A DNA stretch of 20,560 bases from positions 563 through 21,122 of the forward strand of contig DPYI01000038.1 of the NCBI GenBank assembly GCA_003545435.1, in the 5' to 3' direction. The notes under the pieces were generated by a model that worked only from the letters and a program-made list of their open reading frames with translations, was not told where the DNA came from and did no database searches. A program made the translations under genes and the position numbers. This DNA comes from Patescibacteria group bacterium (lineage in GTDB: Bacteria; Patescibacteriota; Microgenomatia; UBA10105; UBA927). Numbering within the stretch: position 1 is the first letter of the stretch; each line of letters starts with the position of its first letter. This document shows positions 1 through 7,176 of this stretch, in pieces.

Positions 1-1818
1 GATTTTACTGCGGAAGTTGAAAGGTCGCTTCGGGTGTTAGACGGCGGGATTACCGTTCTTGACGGAGAAGAGGGTGTGCAGTCCCAGTCAGAAACTGTCT
101 GGCGCCAGGCGGATAAATATAAAGTGCCCCGGATCTGTTTTGTGAACAAAATGGACAAAATGGGGGCTGACCTTTGGACAACAGTTACATCCATTGAAGA
201 ACGGTTGGGAGTACGTACTGCTGTCATGGTCGTTCCGATCGGTCGGGAAAGTTCTTATATCGGCAACGTTGATCTTCTTACCCGGAAGGCGTTTATCTGG
301 CACAGTGACGATCTCGGAGCAACATTTGATGTGAAAGACGTGCCGGAAGAAATAAAAAAAGAGGTTGAAAAGCACCGCCACGAGCTTATTGAACGGATTT
401 CCGAAACAGACGATGCACTCCTTGAGAAATACCTCAATGGTGAAGAGCCGACGGTGGATGAGCTGAAAATTGCACTCCGAAAAGCAGTTATCGGCTATAA
501 ACTCGTTCCCGTATACGCAGGCACCAGTCTGCGCAATAAAGGAGTGCAGCCCTTATTGGACGCAGTGGTAGACTATCTTCCGTCACCTTTAGATCTTCCG
601 GAAGTTGAAGGAACAGATCCCAAAACCGGAGAAAAAATTACAAGAAAACGCACCATTGATGAGTCGTTCTCAGGACTCGCGTTTAAAATCCAGATTGATC
701 CGCATGTCGGAAAACTCACGTATGTCCGCATTTATTCAGGAAAAATAGTATCAGGATCGTATGCGTATAATTCAAGCAAAGGACTGAAGGAGCGAATCGG
801 CAGGCTTCTCCTCATGCACGCAAATCAGAGGGAGGAGATACGGGAGGCGTTTGCCGGAGAAATCGTTGCGGTGGTCGGATTTAAAGACACGATAACCGGA
901 GATACGATATCTGACGTCGGAAAACCCATTGTCCTTGAACAGATTTCATTTCCGGAACCAGTTATATCTTTGGCAATCGAGCCGAAAACGAAAAACGATT
1001 TGGAGAAAATGGGGTATGCCTTGCAGCGTCTTGCCGAGGAGGACCCGACGTTTAAAATTAAAAGCAACATGGAGACAAACCAGACGATTATCTGGGGTAT
1101 GGGAGAGCTGCATTTGGATATTTTAGTCGACCGCATGAAGCGGGAATTCAAAGTGGAAGCAAATGTCGGAGCTCCGCAGGTCGCGTACAAAGAAACGATT
1201 ACAACATCTGCAGAGGGGGAGGGAAAATACATCAAACAAACCGGAGGACATGGGCAATACGGACACTGCTTTTTACGCGTTGAACCGAAAAACAGGGGTG
1301 AAGGATATGAATTTATCAATGAAATAAAAGGCGGGACGATTCCCAGGGAATTCATCAATCCTATTGAAAAAGGAGCCAAGGAAGCTATGGAAAACGGAAT
1401 TCTTGCCGGATACCCTCTGGTTGATATGAGTGTAGCTGTGTATGACGGATCATTCCATGAAGTGGACAGCTCGGAAATTGCGTTTAAAATTGCAGGGAGC
1501 ATGGCACTCCAGAATGCAGTCAAGCAGGCAGCCCCGACGCTTTTAGAGCCCATCATGAAGGTGGAAGTAACGACTCCGGATGAGTACATGGGAGACGTGA
1601 TCGGCGACTTGTCTTCCAAGCGGGCTCAAATTCTCGGAACGCAGAAACGGGGACTGGCAACGATCATTGTAGCTCATGTTCCTTTGGCAGAGCTATCAGG
1701 GTATGCTACGATATTGCGGAGTTTATCTAAAGGCAGAGCCTCCTATTATATGGAACCAAGCCATTATGAGGAAGTACCGAAAAACATTGCTGAAAAGATC
1801 ATTGCGAAGCAAGGATAG
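1..1818 (+). CDS. fusA: Elongation factor G, 5'-truncated by window edge
   Basis: EF-G is the cytosolic GTPase that drives tRNA-mRNA translocation on the ribosome. The frame is open from base 1, so the true start lies outside the window; the GTG at 34 is an internal codon. The visible 605 residues begin at DFTAEVERSLRVLDGG, just after the G3 region, so about 85-90 residues including the P-loop are missing compared with the usual ~690-700. The G4 motif NKMD is at visible residues 49-52. Domain II follows, then the domain IV signature GGHGQYGHC and the domain V segment VTTPDEYMGDVIGDL. The gene ends TAG at 1816-1818. It heads the str-type group and is followed by tuf after a 183-bp gap holding a GC-rich palindromic repeat. 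Identity is very secure. Confidence 0.98.
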   Translation, partial: DFTAEVERSLRVLDGGITVLDGEEGVQSQSETVWRQADKYKVPRICFVNKMDKMGADLWTTVTSIEERLGVRTAVMVVPIGRESSYIGNVDLLTRKAFIWHSDDLGATFDVKDVPEEIKKEVEKHRHELIERISETDDALLEKYLNGEEPTVDELKIALRKAVIGYKLVPVYAGTSLRNKGVQPLLDAVVDYLPSPLDLPEVEGTDPKTGEKITRKRTIDESFSGLAFKIQIDPHVGKLTYVRIYSGKIVSGSYAYNSSKGLKERIGRLLLMHANQREEIREAFAGEIVAVVGFKDTITGDTISDVGKPIVLEQISFPEPVISLAIEPKTKNDLEKMGYALQRLAEEDPTFKIKSNMETNQTIIWGMGELHLDILVDRMKREFKVEANVGAPQVAYKETITTSAEGEGKYIKQTGGHGQYGHCFLRVEPKNRGEGYEFINEIKGGTIPREFINPIEKGAKEAMENGILAGYPLVDMSVAVYDGSFHEVDSSEIAFKIAGSMALQNAVKQAAPTLLEPIMKVEVTTPDEYMGDVIGDLSSKRAQILGTQKRGLATIIVAHVPLAELSGYATILRSLSKGRASYYMEPSHYEEVPKNIAEKIIAKQG

Positions 1819-1893
1819 AGTGTGATAGAATAAAAAATAGCCTTAGAGAGAGGATATTATTTTATTGTTGTCCTCCTTCACCTTACCTCCTCG

Positions 1894-1984
1894 CGATCCG
1901 CCGGCCGGCGGATCGGAGGGGCGGTTTCGGAGGATTTAAGAAACACTAAACTCTCCGCCGGCCGGCGGATCGTAAAGTGTTTCT
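1894..1984. repeat. F5 GC-rich palindrome pair before tuf
   Basis: The fusA-tuf gap contains the perfect 20-base palindrome GATCCGCCGGCCGGCGGATC (1895-1914, extendable by one pair) and a second copy of its core, TCCGCCGGCCGGCGGA, at 1954-1969. The second copy forms the tip of a hairpin whose base is AGAAACACT (1939-1947) pairing with AGTGTTTCT (1976-1984). The first is flanked by CCTCC and GGAGG blocks that could extend its stem. No T-run follows the hairpin, so it is not a canonical terminator. The tuf Shine-Dalgarno AAAGGAG lies just downstream at 1989-1995. The local base composition is far more GC-rich than the neighbouring genes, which suggests a dispersed REP-like repeat. Confidence 0.75.
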
Positions 1985-2001
1985 AAAAAAAGGAGTATTA
2001 T

Positions 2002-3189
2002 ATGGCAGACCAACAGAAATTTATTCGCAATAAAACCCATCTGAACATTGGTACGATTGGTCACGTTGACCACGGGAAAACCACACTCACATCCGCTATT
2101 ACCCATGTGTTAGCAAAAGCAGGTCTTGCAAAAGCGCTTAAATATGAGGAAATTGACAGCGCTCCGGAGGAAAAAGCCAGAGGTGTCACGATTAACATTC
2201 ATCATTCGGAATACGAGACAGCCAAACGACATTACGCCCACATCGATGCGCCGGGTCATGCTGACTACATCAAAAACATGATTACGGGGGCCGCTCAAAT
2301 GGACGGAGCAATACTGGTCGTATCAGCTCCGGACGGTCCGATGCCGCAAACCAGAGAACATATTTTGCTTGCCAAACAAGTCAACGTTCCGGCAATCGTG
2401 GTGTTTATGAACAAATGCGACATGGTAGAGGATAAAGAGCTTTTGGATCTTGTGGAGATGGAAGTTCGGGAGCTTTTGACCAAATACAAGTTCCCGGGAG
2501 ACAAAGTTCCGGTCATCAGGGGGTCAGCACTCAAAGCGCTTCAGGGAGATGCGGAAGCGGAAAAAACCATCATGAAGCTCATGGATACCATCGATGAGTA
2601 TGTTCCGGACCCGGTCAGAGCTTTGGATAAGCCATTTTTGATGCCGATTGAGGACGTCTTTTCCATCAAAGGCAGAGGTACAGTCGTTACCGGAAGAGTG
2701 GAACGGGGAAAAGTAAAAATCAACGACACCATTGAAATAGTCGGTATCCGGCCTACGCAGTCCACAGTCGTGACCGGAGTAGAGATGTTTCGGAAACTCC
2801 TTGATGAGGGGTTAGCAGGAGACAATATCGGAGTACTCCTGCGGGGTATTGAAAAAGATCAAGTGGAGAGGGGTCAGGTCTTGGCAGCTCCCGGATCAGT
2901 AAAACCGCATACGGAGTTTGAAGCGGAAGTCTATATCTTAGCCAAAGAGGAAGGCGGACGGCACACGCCGTTTTTCACCGGCTACCGGCCGCAGTTTTAC
3001 ATAAAAACGACAGATATAACGGCTGAAGTTACCCTTCCCTCTGGAGTTGAAATGGTTATGCCCGGAGACAGTACGAAAATGACCGTCAAACTCATCGTAC
3101 CGGTAGCTCTTGAAGAAGGGTTACGGTTTGCCATACGGGAAGGCGGACATACGGTTGGAGCCGGAGTGGTAACAAAAATTATTGCTTAG
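2002..3189 (+). CDS. tuf: Elongation factor Tu
   Basis: EF-Tu delivers aminoacyl-tRNA to the ribosomal A site as a GTP complex. The protein has 395 residues, the usual length. Motifs seen are P-loop GHVDHGKT (20-27), switch I RGVTI (60-64) with Thr63, DAPGH (82-86) and NKCD (137-140). The beta-barrel domains II and III follow, with GRGTVVTGRVERG and the C-terminal GGHTVGAGVV. The ATG at 2002 is preceded by AAAGGAG at 1989-1995 with a 6-base spacer, one of the best ribosome-binding sites in the window. The TAG stop at 3187-3189 is also the outer edge of repeat F3 copy A. Identity is certain at family level. Confidence 0.99.
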   Translation: MADQQKFIRNKTHLNIGTIGHVDHGKTTLTSAITHVLAKAGLAKALKYEEIDSAPEEKARGVTINIHHSEYETAKRHYAHIDAPGHADYIKNMITGAAQMDGAILVVSAPDGPMPQTREHILLAKQVNVPAIVVFMNKCDMVEDKELLDLVEMEVRELLTKYKFPGDKVPVIRGSALKALQGDAEAEKTIMKLMDTIDEYVPDPVRALDKPFLMPIEDVFSIKGRGTVVTGRVERGKVKINDTIEIVGIRPTQSTVVTGVEMFRKLLDEGLAGDNIGVLLRGIEKDQVERGQVLAAPGSVKPHTEFEAEVYILAKEEGGRHTPFFTGYRPQFYIKTTDITAEVTLPSGVEMVMPGDSTKMTVKLIVPVALEEGLRFAIREGGHTVGAGVVTKIIA

Positions 3190-3260
3190 GGTCCGTTCAC
3201 AAATAACTTGATTCGGTATTTGTGAATACGGCCATAAGTGCTGCATCTGATGCGGCCTTA
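3187..3260 (+). repeat. F3 palindromic element, copy A (tuf-rpsJ gap)
   Basis: This element begins at the tuf stop codon. GGGTCCGTTCACAAATA pairs with TATTTGTGAATACGGCC to form a long hairpin (about 3189-3233), followed by a small hairpin GCTGCATC/GATGCGGC (about 3240-3256). The first hairpin is almost identical, in reverse complement, to bases 19585-19632 upstream of rpoA; only one or two bases differ over about 47. The two copies therefore lie in opposite orientations about 16 kb apart. The element leaves rpsJ without an obvious Shine-Dalgarno. Confidence 0.8.
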
Positions 3261-3272
3261 ATTCACCATACA

Positions 3273-3581
3273 ATGCCTAAAGGAAAAATTCGTGTACGTT
3301 TAAAATCTTACGACAGCAGAGTCATAGACGATTGCTGTCAAAAAATTCTTGATGTAGCAGTCAGGACCGGTGCCAAGGTTCTTGGTCCGGTACCCCTGCC
3401 TACAACGCGCGAACATTTTAACGTAGCACGAGCCGGATTTATTGACAGGAATAGCCGTGAAGATTTTAAGATCGTGACGCATAAACGGCTTATTGACATC
3501 ATAGAGCCGACCGATAAAACGATAGATCAGATGATGCATTTGGACCTGCCGGCCGGCGTTGATGTGGAGTTGAAGACATAA
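3273..3581 (+). CDS. rpsJ: 30S ribosomal protein S10
   Basis: S10 is a head protein of the 30S subunit and, in other bacteria, also the NusE transcription-antitermination factor. The protein has 102 residues. MPKGKIRVRLKSYDSRVID matches the family N-terminus, and PLPTTREHFNVARAGFIDRNSREDF contains the conserved loop. I chose ATG 3273. An in-frame ATG at 3222 would add 17 residues encoded by repeat F3 with no family similarity. No clear Shine-Dalgarno precedes 3273. S10 is separated from the rest of the S10 operon by a promoter and terminator-bearing leader, so here it appears to end the fusA-tuf transcription unit. Confidence 0.95.
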   Translation: MPKGKIRVRLKSYDSRVIDDCCQKILDVAVRTGAKVLGPVPLPTTREHFNVARAGFIDRNSREDFKIVTHKRLIDIIEPTDKTIDQMMHLDLPAGVDVELKT

Positions 3582-3585
3582 ATGC

Positions 3586-3612
3586 GATGAACACATGATG
3601 AACGTTACATGG
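3586..3612 (+). repeat. Possible F4 repeat fragment
   Basis: GATGAACACATGATGAAC just after rpsJ resembles the left end of the F4 elements found after rplV and rpsC (GATGAACACRTGA). The matching right arm ATGTGCTCATC is not present here. It may be a decayed copy or a chance match. Confidence 0.4.
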
Positions 3613-3635
3613 GTGAGCGCGAGATTGAATCAAAA

Positions 3636-3664
3636 TTGAAAAGAAAGAGATACTTTGGTATACT
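3636..3664 (+). promoter_or_regulatory. Sigma-70-type promoter for the S10 operon
   Basis: TTGAAA (3636-3641) and TATACT (3659-3664) are separated by exactly 17 bases, one mismatch each from the -35 and -10 consensus. A start near 3670-3672 would place the first helix of the leader at the very 5' end of the transcript. It lies about 110 bases before rplC in a gap of 190 bp, the longest in the window. This is read from sequence only; no expression data are available. Confidence 0.7.
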
Positions 3665-3668
3665 AAGG

Positions 3669-3771
3669 GACTTACTTATGGCCTATAGGTGGAAAATCAC
3701 CATTACATAAGGAAATACCAAAAGTCTCGGTTTAAAAGGAATCGACCTTATTACCGAGGTCGATTTTTTTT
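3669..3771 (+). promoter_or_regulatory. Structured leader / candidate attenuator of rplC
   Basis: The predicted leader can form P1 GACTT/AAGTC (3669-3673 with 3722-3726), P2 CTTATG/CATAAG (3675-3680 with 3706-3711) and P3 GGTG/CACC (3688-3691 with 3698-3701). CTCGGT (3726-3731) can alternatively pair with ACCGAG (3753-3758). That pairing would break both P1 and the 3' arm of the downstream terminator, giving a possible terminator/antiterminator switch. In E. coli the S10 operon leader is attenuated by L4; whether L4 or another ligand acts here is inference. Confidence 0.55.
3740..3771 (+). terminator. Intrinsic terminator immediately before rplC
   Basis: A perfect 9-bp stem AATCGACCT (3740-3748) / AGGTCGATT (3757-3765) with an 8-base loop is followed by eight T residues (3764-3771). 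It ends directly before the GTG/ATG start region of rplC, so readthrough must be regulated or partial. It also buries GAGGT, the only Shine-Dalgarno-like sequence near the gene. Confidence 0.8.
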
Positions 3772-3780
3772 GTGAAAAAA

Positions 3781-4389
3781 ATGTTAAACGCTATACTTGG
3801 GACAAAAATTAAGCAGACACAGCAATTTACCGAAGCCGGAAAACGCATTCCGGTAACCATCTTGTCGGTCGGTCCGTGTTGGATTACCGCCATGGAAAAG
3901 ACATGGGTCCAGCTTGGATTCGGAACAAAAAAACACATCTCAAAACCACTGCAGGGACACATACAAAAAGCGGGGATACAAGAAAAACCCCGCTTTTTAC
4001 GTCAGATTCAGGTTTCAGAAATCGGAGACGCAAAACCCGGACAGGAAGTGCACGCCGAAGAAGTATTCTTGGCCGGGGATAAAGTAAAGGTTATCGGAAT
4101 TTCAAAAGGGAAAGGATTTGCTGGAGTTATGAAACGGCACGGATTTCACGGAGGGCCGGCCACTCACGGTCAATCAGATCGGGCCCGGGCACCCGGATCC
4201 ATAGGTCAAACAACGACACCGGGAAGAGTGTATCGGGGAAAACGGATGGCTGGAAGAATGGGCGGGGACAGGGTGACGGTCGGCGGATTGTCGGTCGTGA
4301 GTGTGGACAAGGAGCATCAAACCATGACGATCAAAGGACTTGTTCCCGGAGGCACAAACGGAATTCTTATCATTCAAAAAGAAAAGTAA
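3781..4389 (+). CDS. rplC: 50S ribosomal protein L3
   Basis: L3 binds 23S rRNA early in 50S assembly and reaches towards the peptidyl-transferase centre. The protein has 202 residues from ATG 3781. MLNAILGTKIKQTQQF aligns with the family N-terminus, and KGKGFAGVMKRHGFHGGPATHG followed by RAPGSIGQ and GKRMAGRMGG is the signature. An in-frame GTG at 3772 would add three residues (MKK) and sits 11 bases after GAGGT, so it is a real alternative start. The start lies just past the terminator T-run, unlike any other gene here. The gene is followed by rplD after 8 bases, then rplW and rplB in a tight cluster. Confidence 0.96.
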   Translation: MLNAILGTKIKQTQQFTEAGKRIPVTILSVGPCWITAMEKTWVQLGFGTKKHISKPLQGHIQKAGIQEKPRFLRQIQVSEIGDAKPGQEVHAEEVFLAGDKVKVIGISKGKGFAGVMKRHGFHGGPATHGQSDRARAPGSIGQTTTPGRVYRGKRMAGRMGGDRVTVGGLSVVSVDKEHQTMTIKGLVPGGTNGILIIQKEK

Positions 4390-4397
4390 AACAGAGT

Positions 4398-5111
4398 ATG
4401 CCGCGTACTAAAAAACCAATCACAGAAAAAAAACCAAAGGCCAGTTCAAAAAAGAGAGCGGTCGTTGCGGTTGATAAAAAAAACATGCTCTTCCCTATTT
4501 GGTCAGTCAAAGGAGAAAAGACGGGACGTATTTCCGTACCAAAGGATGTATTTGGCGCTCCATACAACATCCAGCTTGTTTCTCAGGCAATCCGCGTTTT
4601 CCGGATCAATCAACAAGAAGGATCAGCCGGGACAAAAACCAGAGGGATGGTTGAAGGTTCAACCAGAAAAATCTACCGGCAAAAAGGGACAGGGAGAGCC
4701 AGGCATGGAGGAATACGAGCGCCCATTTTTGTCGGCGGAGGCATTGTATTTGGGCCGCAGCCAAAGGACATTCATAAAAACCTTCCGAAAAAAATGAAAA
4801 GGAAAGCGTTGGCTAGCGCTCTTTCCTGGGCAGCAGCAAACAATAAAATAAAAATTATTGACGGACTTTCAGAGCTTCCGGTAAAAACAAAAGCATTTGA
4901 TCAGATGCTCAAAAACATCCAGGTGTCCAACCGTATTCTGTTCGTCTACTCAAAAGAAACAGAATCAGTTGTGAGAGCGGTACGGAATATGAGAGATGTT
5001 ACCGTACGTCCTTTTGACAGTCTGAATACATTCGACGTGATGACTCATGCACATACTGTTTTTGCAAAAGATGCCCTTGTTTCTTTTATTGAGAGATACA
5101 TGAAAAAGTGA
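4398..5111 (+). CDS. rplD: 50S ribosomal protein L4 with basic N-terminal extension
   Basis: L4 binds 23S rRNA, lines the exit tunnel with an extended loop and, in E. coli, represses its own S10 operon. The protein has 237 residues, longer than the usual ~205, mainly through a Lys/Ala-rich stretch at residues 1-30 (MPRTKKPITEKKPKASSKKR). The tunnel-loop signature YRQKGTGRARHG, then RAPIFVGGGIVFGP, is clear, followed by the conserved LPKKMKRKALASALS. The start is preceded only by weak purine-rich sequence, and the gene lies 8 bp after rplC. The stop is one base before the rplW ATG, suggesting coupled translation. The extension might be trimmed if a later start is used, but no good internal start is apparent. 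Confidence 0.96.
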   Translation: MPRTKKPITEKKPKASSKKRAVVAVDKKNMLFPIWSVKGEKTGRISVPKDVFGAPYNIQLVSQAIRVFRINQQEGSAGTKTRGMVEGSTRKIYRQKGTGRARHGGIRAPIFVGGGIVFGPQPKDIHKNLPKKMKRKALASALSWAAANNKIKIIDGLSELPVKTKAFDQMLKNIQVSNRILFVYSKETESVVRAVRNMRDVTVRPFDSLNTFDVMTHAHTVFAKDALVSFIERYMKK

Positions 5112-5112
5112 T

Positions 5113-5415
5113 ATGAAAACCTATATTGTAAAACCGTTGATTACAGAAAAGACGATGCACATGAGCCAGGGAGGATGGTATACTTTCCGATCCGATGTGT
5201 CGGCAAACAAAAACAGTGTGCGAAAAGAAATTGAGAAATTGTACTCTGTTTCCGTAGAAAAGGTTCGATCAGGTCTTATGCACGGAAAAGTACAGCGGGT
5301 CGGCCGAAAAGGGAAAACGGCAAAAAAGAGCGATTGGAAAAAAATATGTGTGAAACTGAAAGCAGGTCAGACAATTGATGCATTCCAAATCGGAGGGCAG
5401 GAAGAAAAAAAATGA
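5113..5415 (+). CDS. rplW: 50S ribosomal protein L23
   Basis: L23 lies at the tunnel exit, where trigger factor and signal recognition particle dock. The 100-residue protein starts MKTYIVKPLITEKTMHMS, with the conserved PLITEKT, then SANKNSVRKEIEKLYSVSVEKV and GRKGKTAKKSDWKK, all typical of the family. It starts one base after the rplD stop and overlaps rplB by four bases (ATGA, 5412-5415), so it probably depends on translational coupling. Length and order (L4, L23, L2) are standard. Confidence 0.97.
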   Translation: MKTYIVKPLITEKTMHMSQGGWYTFRSDVSANKNSVRKEIEKLYSVSVEKVRSGLMHGKVQRVGRKGKTAKKSDWKKICVKLKAGQTIDAFQIGGQEEKK

Positions 5416-6164
5416 AAAAAATGAAAAATCTCTCATCGATTCTCAAAAAGCATTCCGGCCGGGATTCTCGGGGGCATGTTTCCATGCGCCATCAGGGAGG
5501 ACGCCATAAACGGTTTTATCGAACTATTGACTGGTTGCGGGATAAAGATGATATTCCGGCAATAGTCTCAAGTATTGAATATGATCCGAACAGATCATCT
5601 GACATCGCACTTCTTACATATCGGGATGGAGAAAAACGGTATGTCATAGCTCCTGTTGGGCTTACCGTCGGGCAGGCGGTAGCAAGCGGGGAAACGGTTG
5701 ATATCAAAATCGGGAATGCGTTGCCCTTGCGGTCCATTCCCATCGGAACGATCGTACACAACCTTGAAATTAAACCGGGAAGCGGAGCTCAAATGGTCAG
5801 GAGCGCCGGATCAAGTGCTGTTGTTTTGGCAAAGGATCAGGACAGTATTCAGATAAAGCTTCCGTCAGGAGAAATTCGGGTTTTTCATGGAGGGTGTAAA
5901 GCAACAATCGGACAAATCGGCAATGTCGATAGGAAAAATCAGGTCATCGGAAAAGCAGGAAGAAGCCGGCACATGGGGAGGCGCCCGACGGTCAGAGGCG
6001 TTGCTCAAAACCCGAGATCACATCCGCACGGAGGCGGAGAAGGCAGGAGCGGTATAGGCATGCCGTCTCCCAAGTCTCCGTGGGGCAAACCAACGCTTGG
6101 AAAGCGCACCAGAAAACGTGTAAAATATAGCGATCAATTTATAGTAAGCAGGAAAAAGAAGTAA
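5412..6164 (+). CDS. rplB: 50S ribosomal protein L2, shortened N-terminus
   Basis: L2 contacts 23S rRNA near the peptidyl-transferase centre and aids subunit joining. The 250-residue protein is shorter than the usual ~273-277. MKKMKNLSSILKKHSGRDSRG aligns with the family from about residue 28 onward, so the KPTSPGRR segment is missing. The rest is normal: RHQGGRHKRFYR, SIEYDPNRS, AGRSRHMGRRPTVRG and the SHPHGGGEG signature. The start overlaps the rplW stop as ATGA, which fixes it, and no upstream in-frame start is free. The stop TAA at 6162-6164 directly abuts F1 element a. Confidence 0.97.
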   Translation: MKKMKNLSSILKKHSGRDSRGHVSMRHQGGRHKRFYRTIDWLRDKDDIPAIVSSIEYDPNRSSDIALLTYRDGEKRYVIAPVGLTVGQAVASGETVDIKIGNALPLRSIPIGTIVHNLEIKPGSGAQMVRSAGSSAVVLAKDQDSIQIKLPSGEIRVFHGGCKATIGQIGNVDRKNQVIGKAGRSRHMGRRPTVRGVAQNPRSHPHGGGEGRSGIGMPSPKSPWGKPTLGKRTRKRVKYSDQFIVSRKKK

Positions 6165-6300
6165 CCAGGTAGTGAAGTTTCGACACGCCTTTAGTCTTTG
6201 CCGAATACAGACTATCTGGTTATATAAAAGGCTAATTATTAAAGAAAGGAATTGAGTTTTTGACGGCGTAATAGGCAAAGGTCGAAACTCTACTACCTGG
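6165..6300 (+). repeat. F1 element copy a (rplB-rpsS gap)
   Basis: This 136-bp element fills the gap from the base after the rplB stop to one base before the rpsS ATG. Its ends CCAGGTAGTGAAGTTTCGAC and GTCGAAACTCTACTACCTGG (6281-6300) are inverted repeats interrupted by a two-base imperfect step. Inside are ACGCC (6185-6189) with GGCGT (6265-6269), and CTTTGCC (6196-6202) with GGCAAAG (6274-6280), which cross. ACTATCTGG (6211-6219) is an internal copy of the right end, and GAGTTTTTGAC (6254-6264) resembles the left arm. TTGCCG, 17 bases, TATATA (6198-6226) resembles a promoter. No TATG duplication flanks this copy. Confidence 0.88.
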
Positions 6301-6301
6301 T

Positions 6302-6586
6302 ATGGCACGAAGTAGTTCTAAAGGTCCGTATATAGATAAACGCTTATTGAGCAAAGTCCTGAAGCAAAAAGGAGGAAGGGATAGAACTCCCATTAAAACA
6401 TGGGCCCGCAGCTGTCAAATTCCTCCGGAATTTGTAGGAGCGACTCTGGGAGTTCACAACGGGCACATGTTTCATGAAGTGTTTATCAGTGAGTCCATGG
6501 TGGGGCATCGGTTGGGAGAATTTTCTCCGACCCGAATCTTTAAAGGTCATGGTCAGGTAACAAAACGGACGATGGACAAGACGTAG
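6302..6586 (+). CDS. rpsS: 30S ribosomal protein S19
   Basis: S19 sits in the head of the 30S subunit and contacts S13 and the A-site region. The 94-residue protein, MARSSSKGPYIDKRLLSKV, contains TWARSCQIPPEFVGATLGVHNG and HRLGEFSPTR, the family signature. The start ATG lies one base beyond F1 copy a, and the only purine-rich sequence close by is within that element (AAAGAAAGGA about 50 bases upstream). It is followed by a 122-bp AT-rich palindromic gap before rplV. Confidence 0.97.
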   Translation: MARSSSKGPYIDKRLLSKVLKQKGGRDRTPIKTWARSCQIPPEFVGATLGVHNGHMFHEVFISESMVGHRLGEFSPTRIFKGHGQVTKRTMDKT

Positions 6587-6599
6587 AGAGAATAAATAC

Positions 6600-6700
6600 G
6601 AAGCACGAAGCACGAAATCCGAAATAAATTCAAATATTTAAATATTAAAAATTCGAATTTTGATATTGTTTCGAATTTCGATATTCGGATTTTGAATTTA
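6600..6700. repeat. F6 AT-rich palindromic element (rpsS-rplV gap)
   Basis: This stretch is much more AT-rich than the flanking genes. AAATCCGAAAT (about 6615-6625) pairs with ATTCGGATTT (6683-6692), and several internal AATTCGAATT-like pieces can pair. It opens with the tandem GAAGCAC GAAGCAC. No ORF, Shine-Dalgarno or T-run terminator is seen. It resembles the elements before rpsM and rpsD in composition and layout. Confidence 0.65.
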
Positions 6701-6708
6701 ACTAACAT

Positions 6709-7083
6709 ATGGAATATACAGCGACGGCAAAATATTTGAGAATCAGCACCCGGAAAGTCCGGTTGGTCGCTGATGCGATTCGATTGCTTTCCCCGGAACA
6801 AGCGCTTCAGCAGCTTTCCCGTATGCCGAAGCGTTCCGGAATGTTTTTGAAAAAGATTATTGATTCAGCGCTTGCAAATGCGCATGGAAAAAATCAAAAA
6901 AGCCCGGAATCTCTTCGGTTTCTTCGCATTGATGTTTCCCAAGGACCGTCCATGAAAAGGTGGCACGCAGTATCCAAAGGGACGGCGCACGCCTATAAAA
7001 AGCGCATGACCCACATACGGGTCGTTCTTACAGACGATGTGGATATTACCGAACATAAAACTGTTAAAGGAGGAAAAAGATGA
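6709..7083 (+). CDS. rplV: 50S ribosomal protein L22
   Basis: L22 binds 23S rRNA and extends a beta-hairpin into the exit tunnel. The 124-residue protein starts MEYTATAKYLRISTRKVRLVAD, the family N-terminus. ALANAHGKN precedes the C-terminal RWHAVSKGTAHAYKKRMTHIRVVL. No Shine-Dalgarno precedes the start, which follows an AT-rich palindrome. The TGA stop at 7081-7083 lies within the left boundary of F4 element a, so the repeat contributes the termination codon. Confidence 0.96.
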   Translation: MEYTATAKYLRISTRKVRLVADAIRLLSPEQALQQLSRMPKRSGMFLKKIIDSALANAHGKNQKSPESLRFLRIDVSQGPSMKRWHAVSKGTAHAYKKRMTHIRVVLTDDVDITEHKTVKGGKR

Positions 7084-7170
7084 ACACATGATTTAAAACA
7101 ACATGATTAGCACGTGAATGTAGATATCATGTGCTCATCAATGCTTCGGTAATCATGTGCTCATCACGTG
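7079..7170 (+). repeat. F4 palindromic element, copy a (rplV-rpsC gap)
   Basis: It starts GATGAACACATGA over the rplV stop. ATGATTAGCACGTGA (7103-7117) pairs with ATCATGTGCTCATCA, which occurs twice as a direct repeat at 7126-7140 and 7152-7166. Either right arm can pair with the left arm. The element fills nearly the whole 93-bp gap, and no Shine-Dalgarno remains ahead of rpsC. Confidence 0.75.
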
Positions 7171-7176
7171 TAACCC

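Noticed and set aside
825..1619. Long minus-strand open frame (264 codons) opposite fusA
   Set aside because: It lies wholly antisense to conserved EF-G sequence, has no family resemblance or start signal, and is a by-product of codon use on the + strand.
1802..1831. TTGCGA-18-TAGAAT as a promoter for tuf
   Set aside because: Two mismatches in the -35, an 18-base spacer and overlap with the fusA end make it too weak to list as a feature.
6165..6300. F1 as a self-splicing intron or known small ribozyme
   Set aside because: I find no group I or II catalytic core motifs and no hammerhead core (CUGAUGA with GAAA). The element lies between genes, not inside one, so splicing is not needed.
7081..7083. 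TGA recoded as glycine, as in some CPR lineages
   Set aside because: TGA ends rplV, rpsC, rplX, rplR, infA and others exactly at the family C-termini and does not occur inside the genes.
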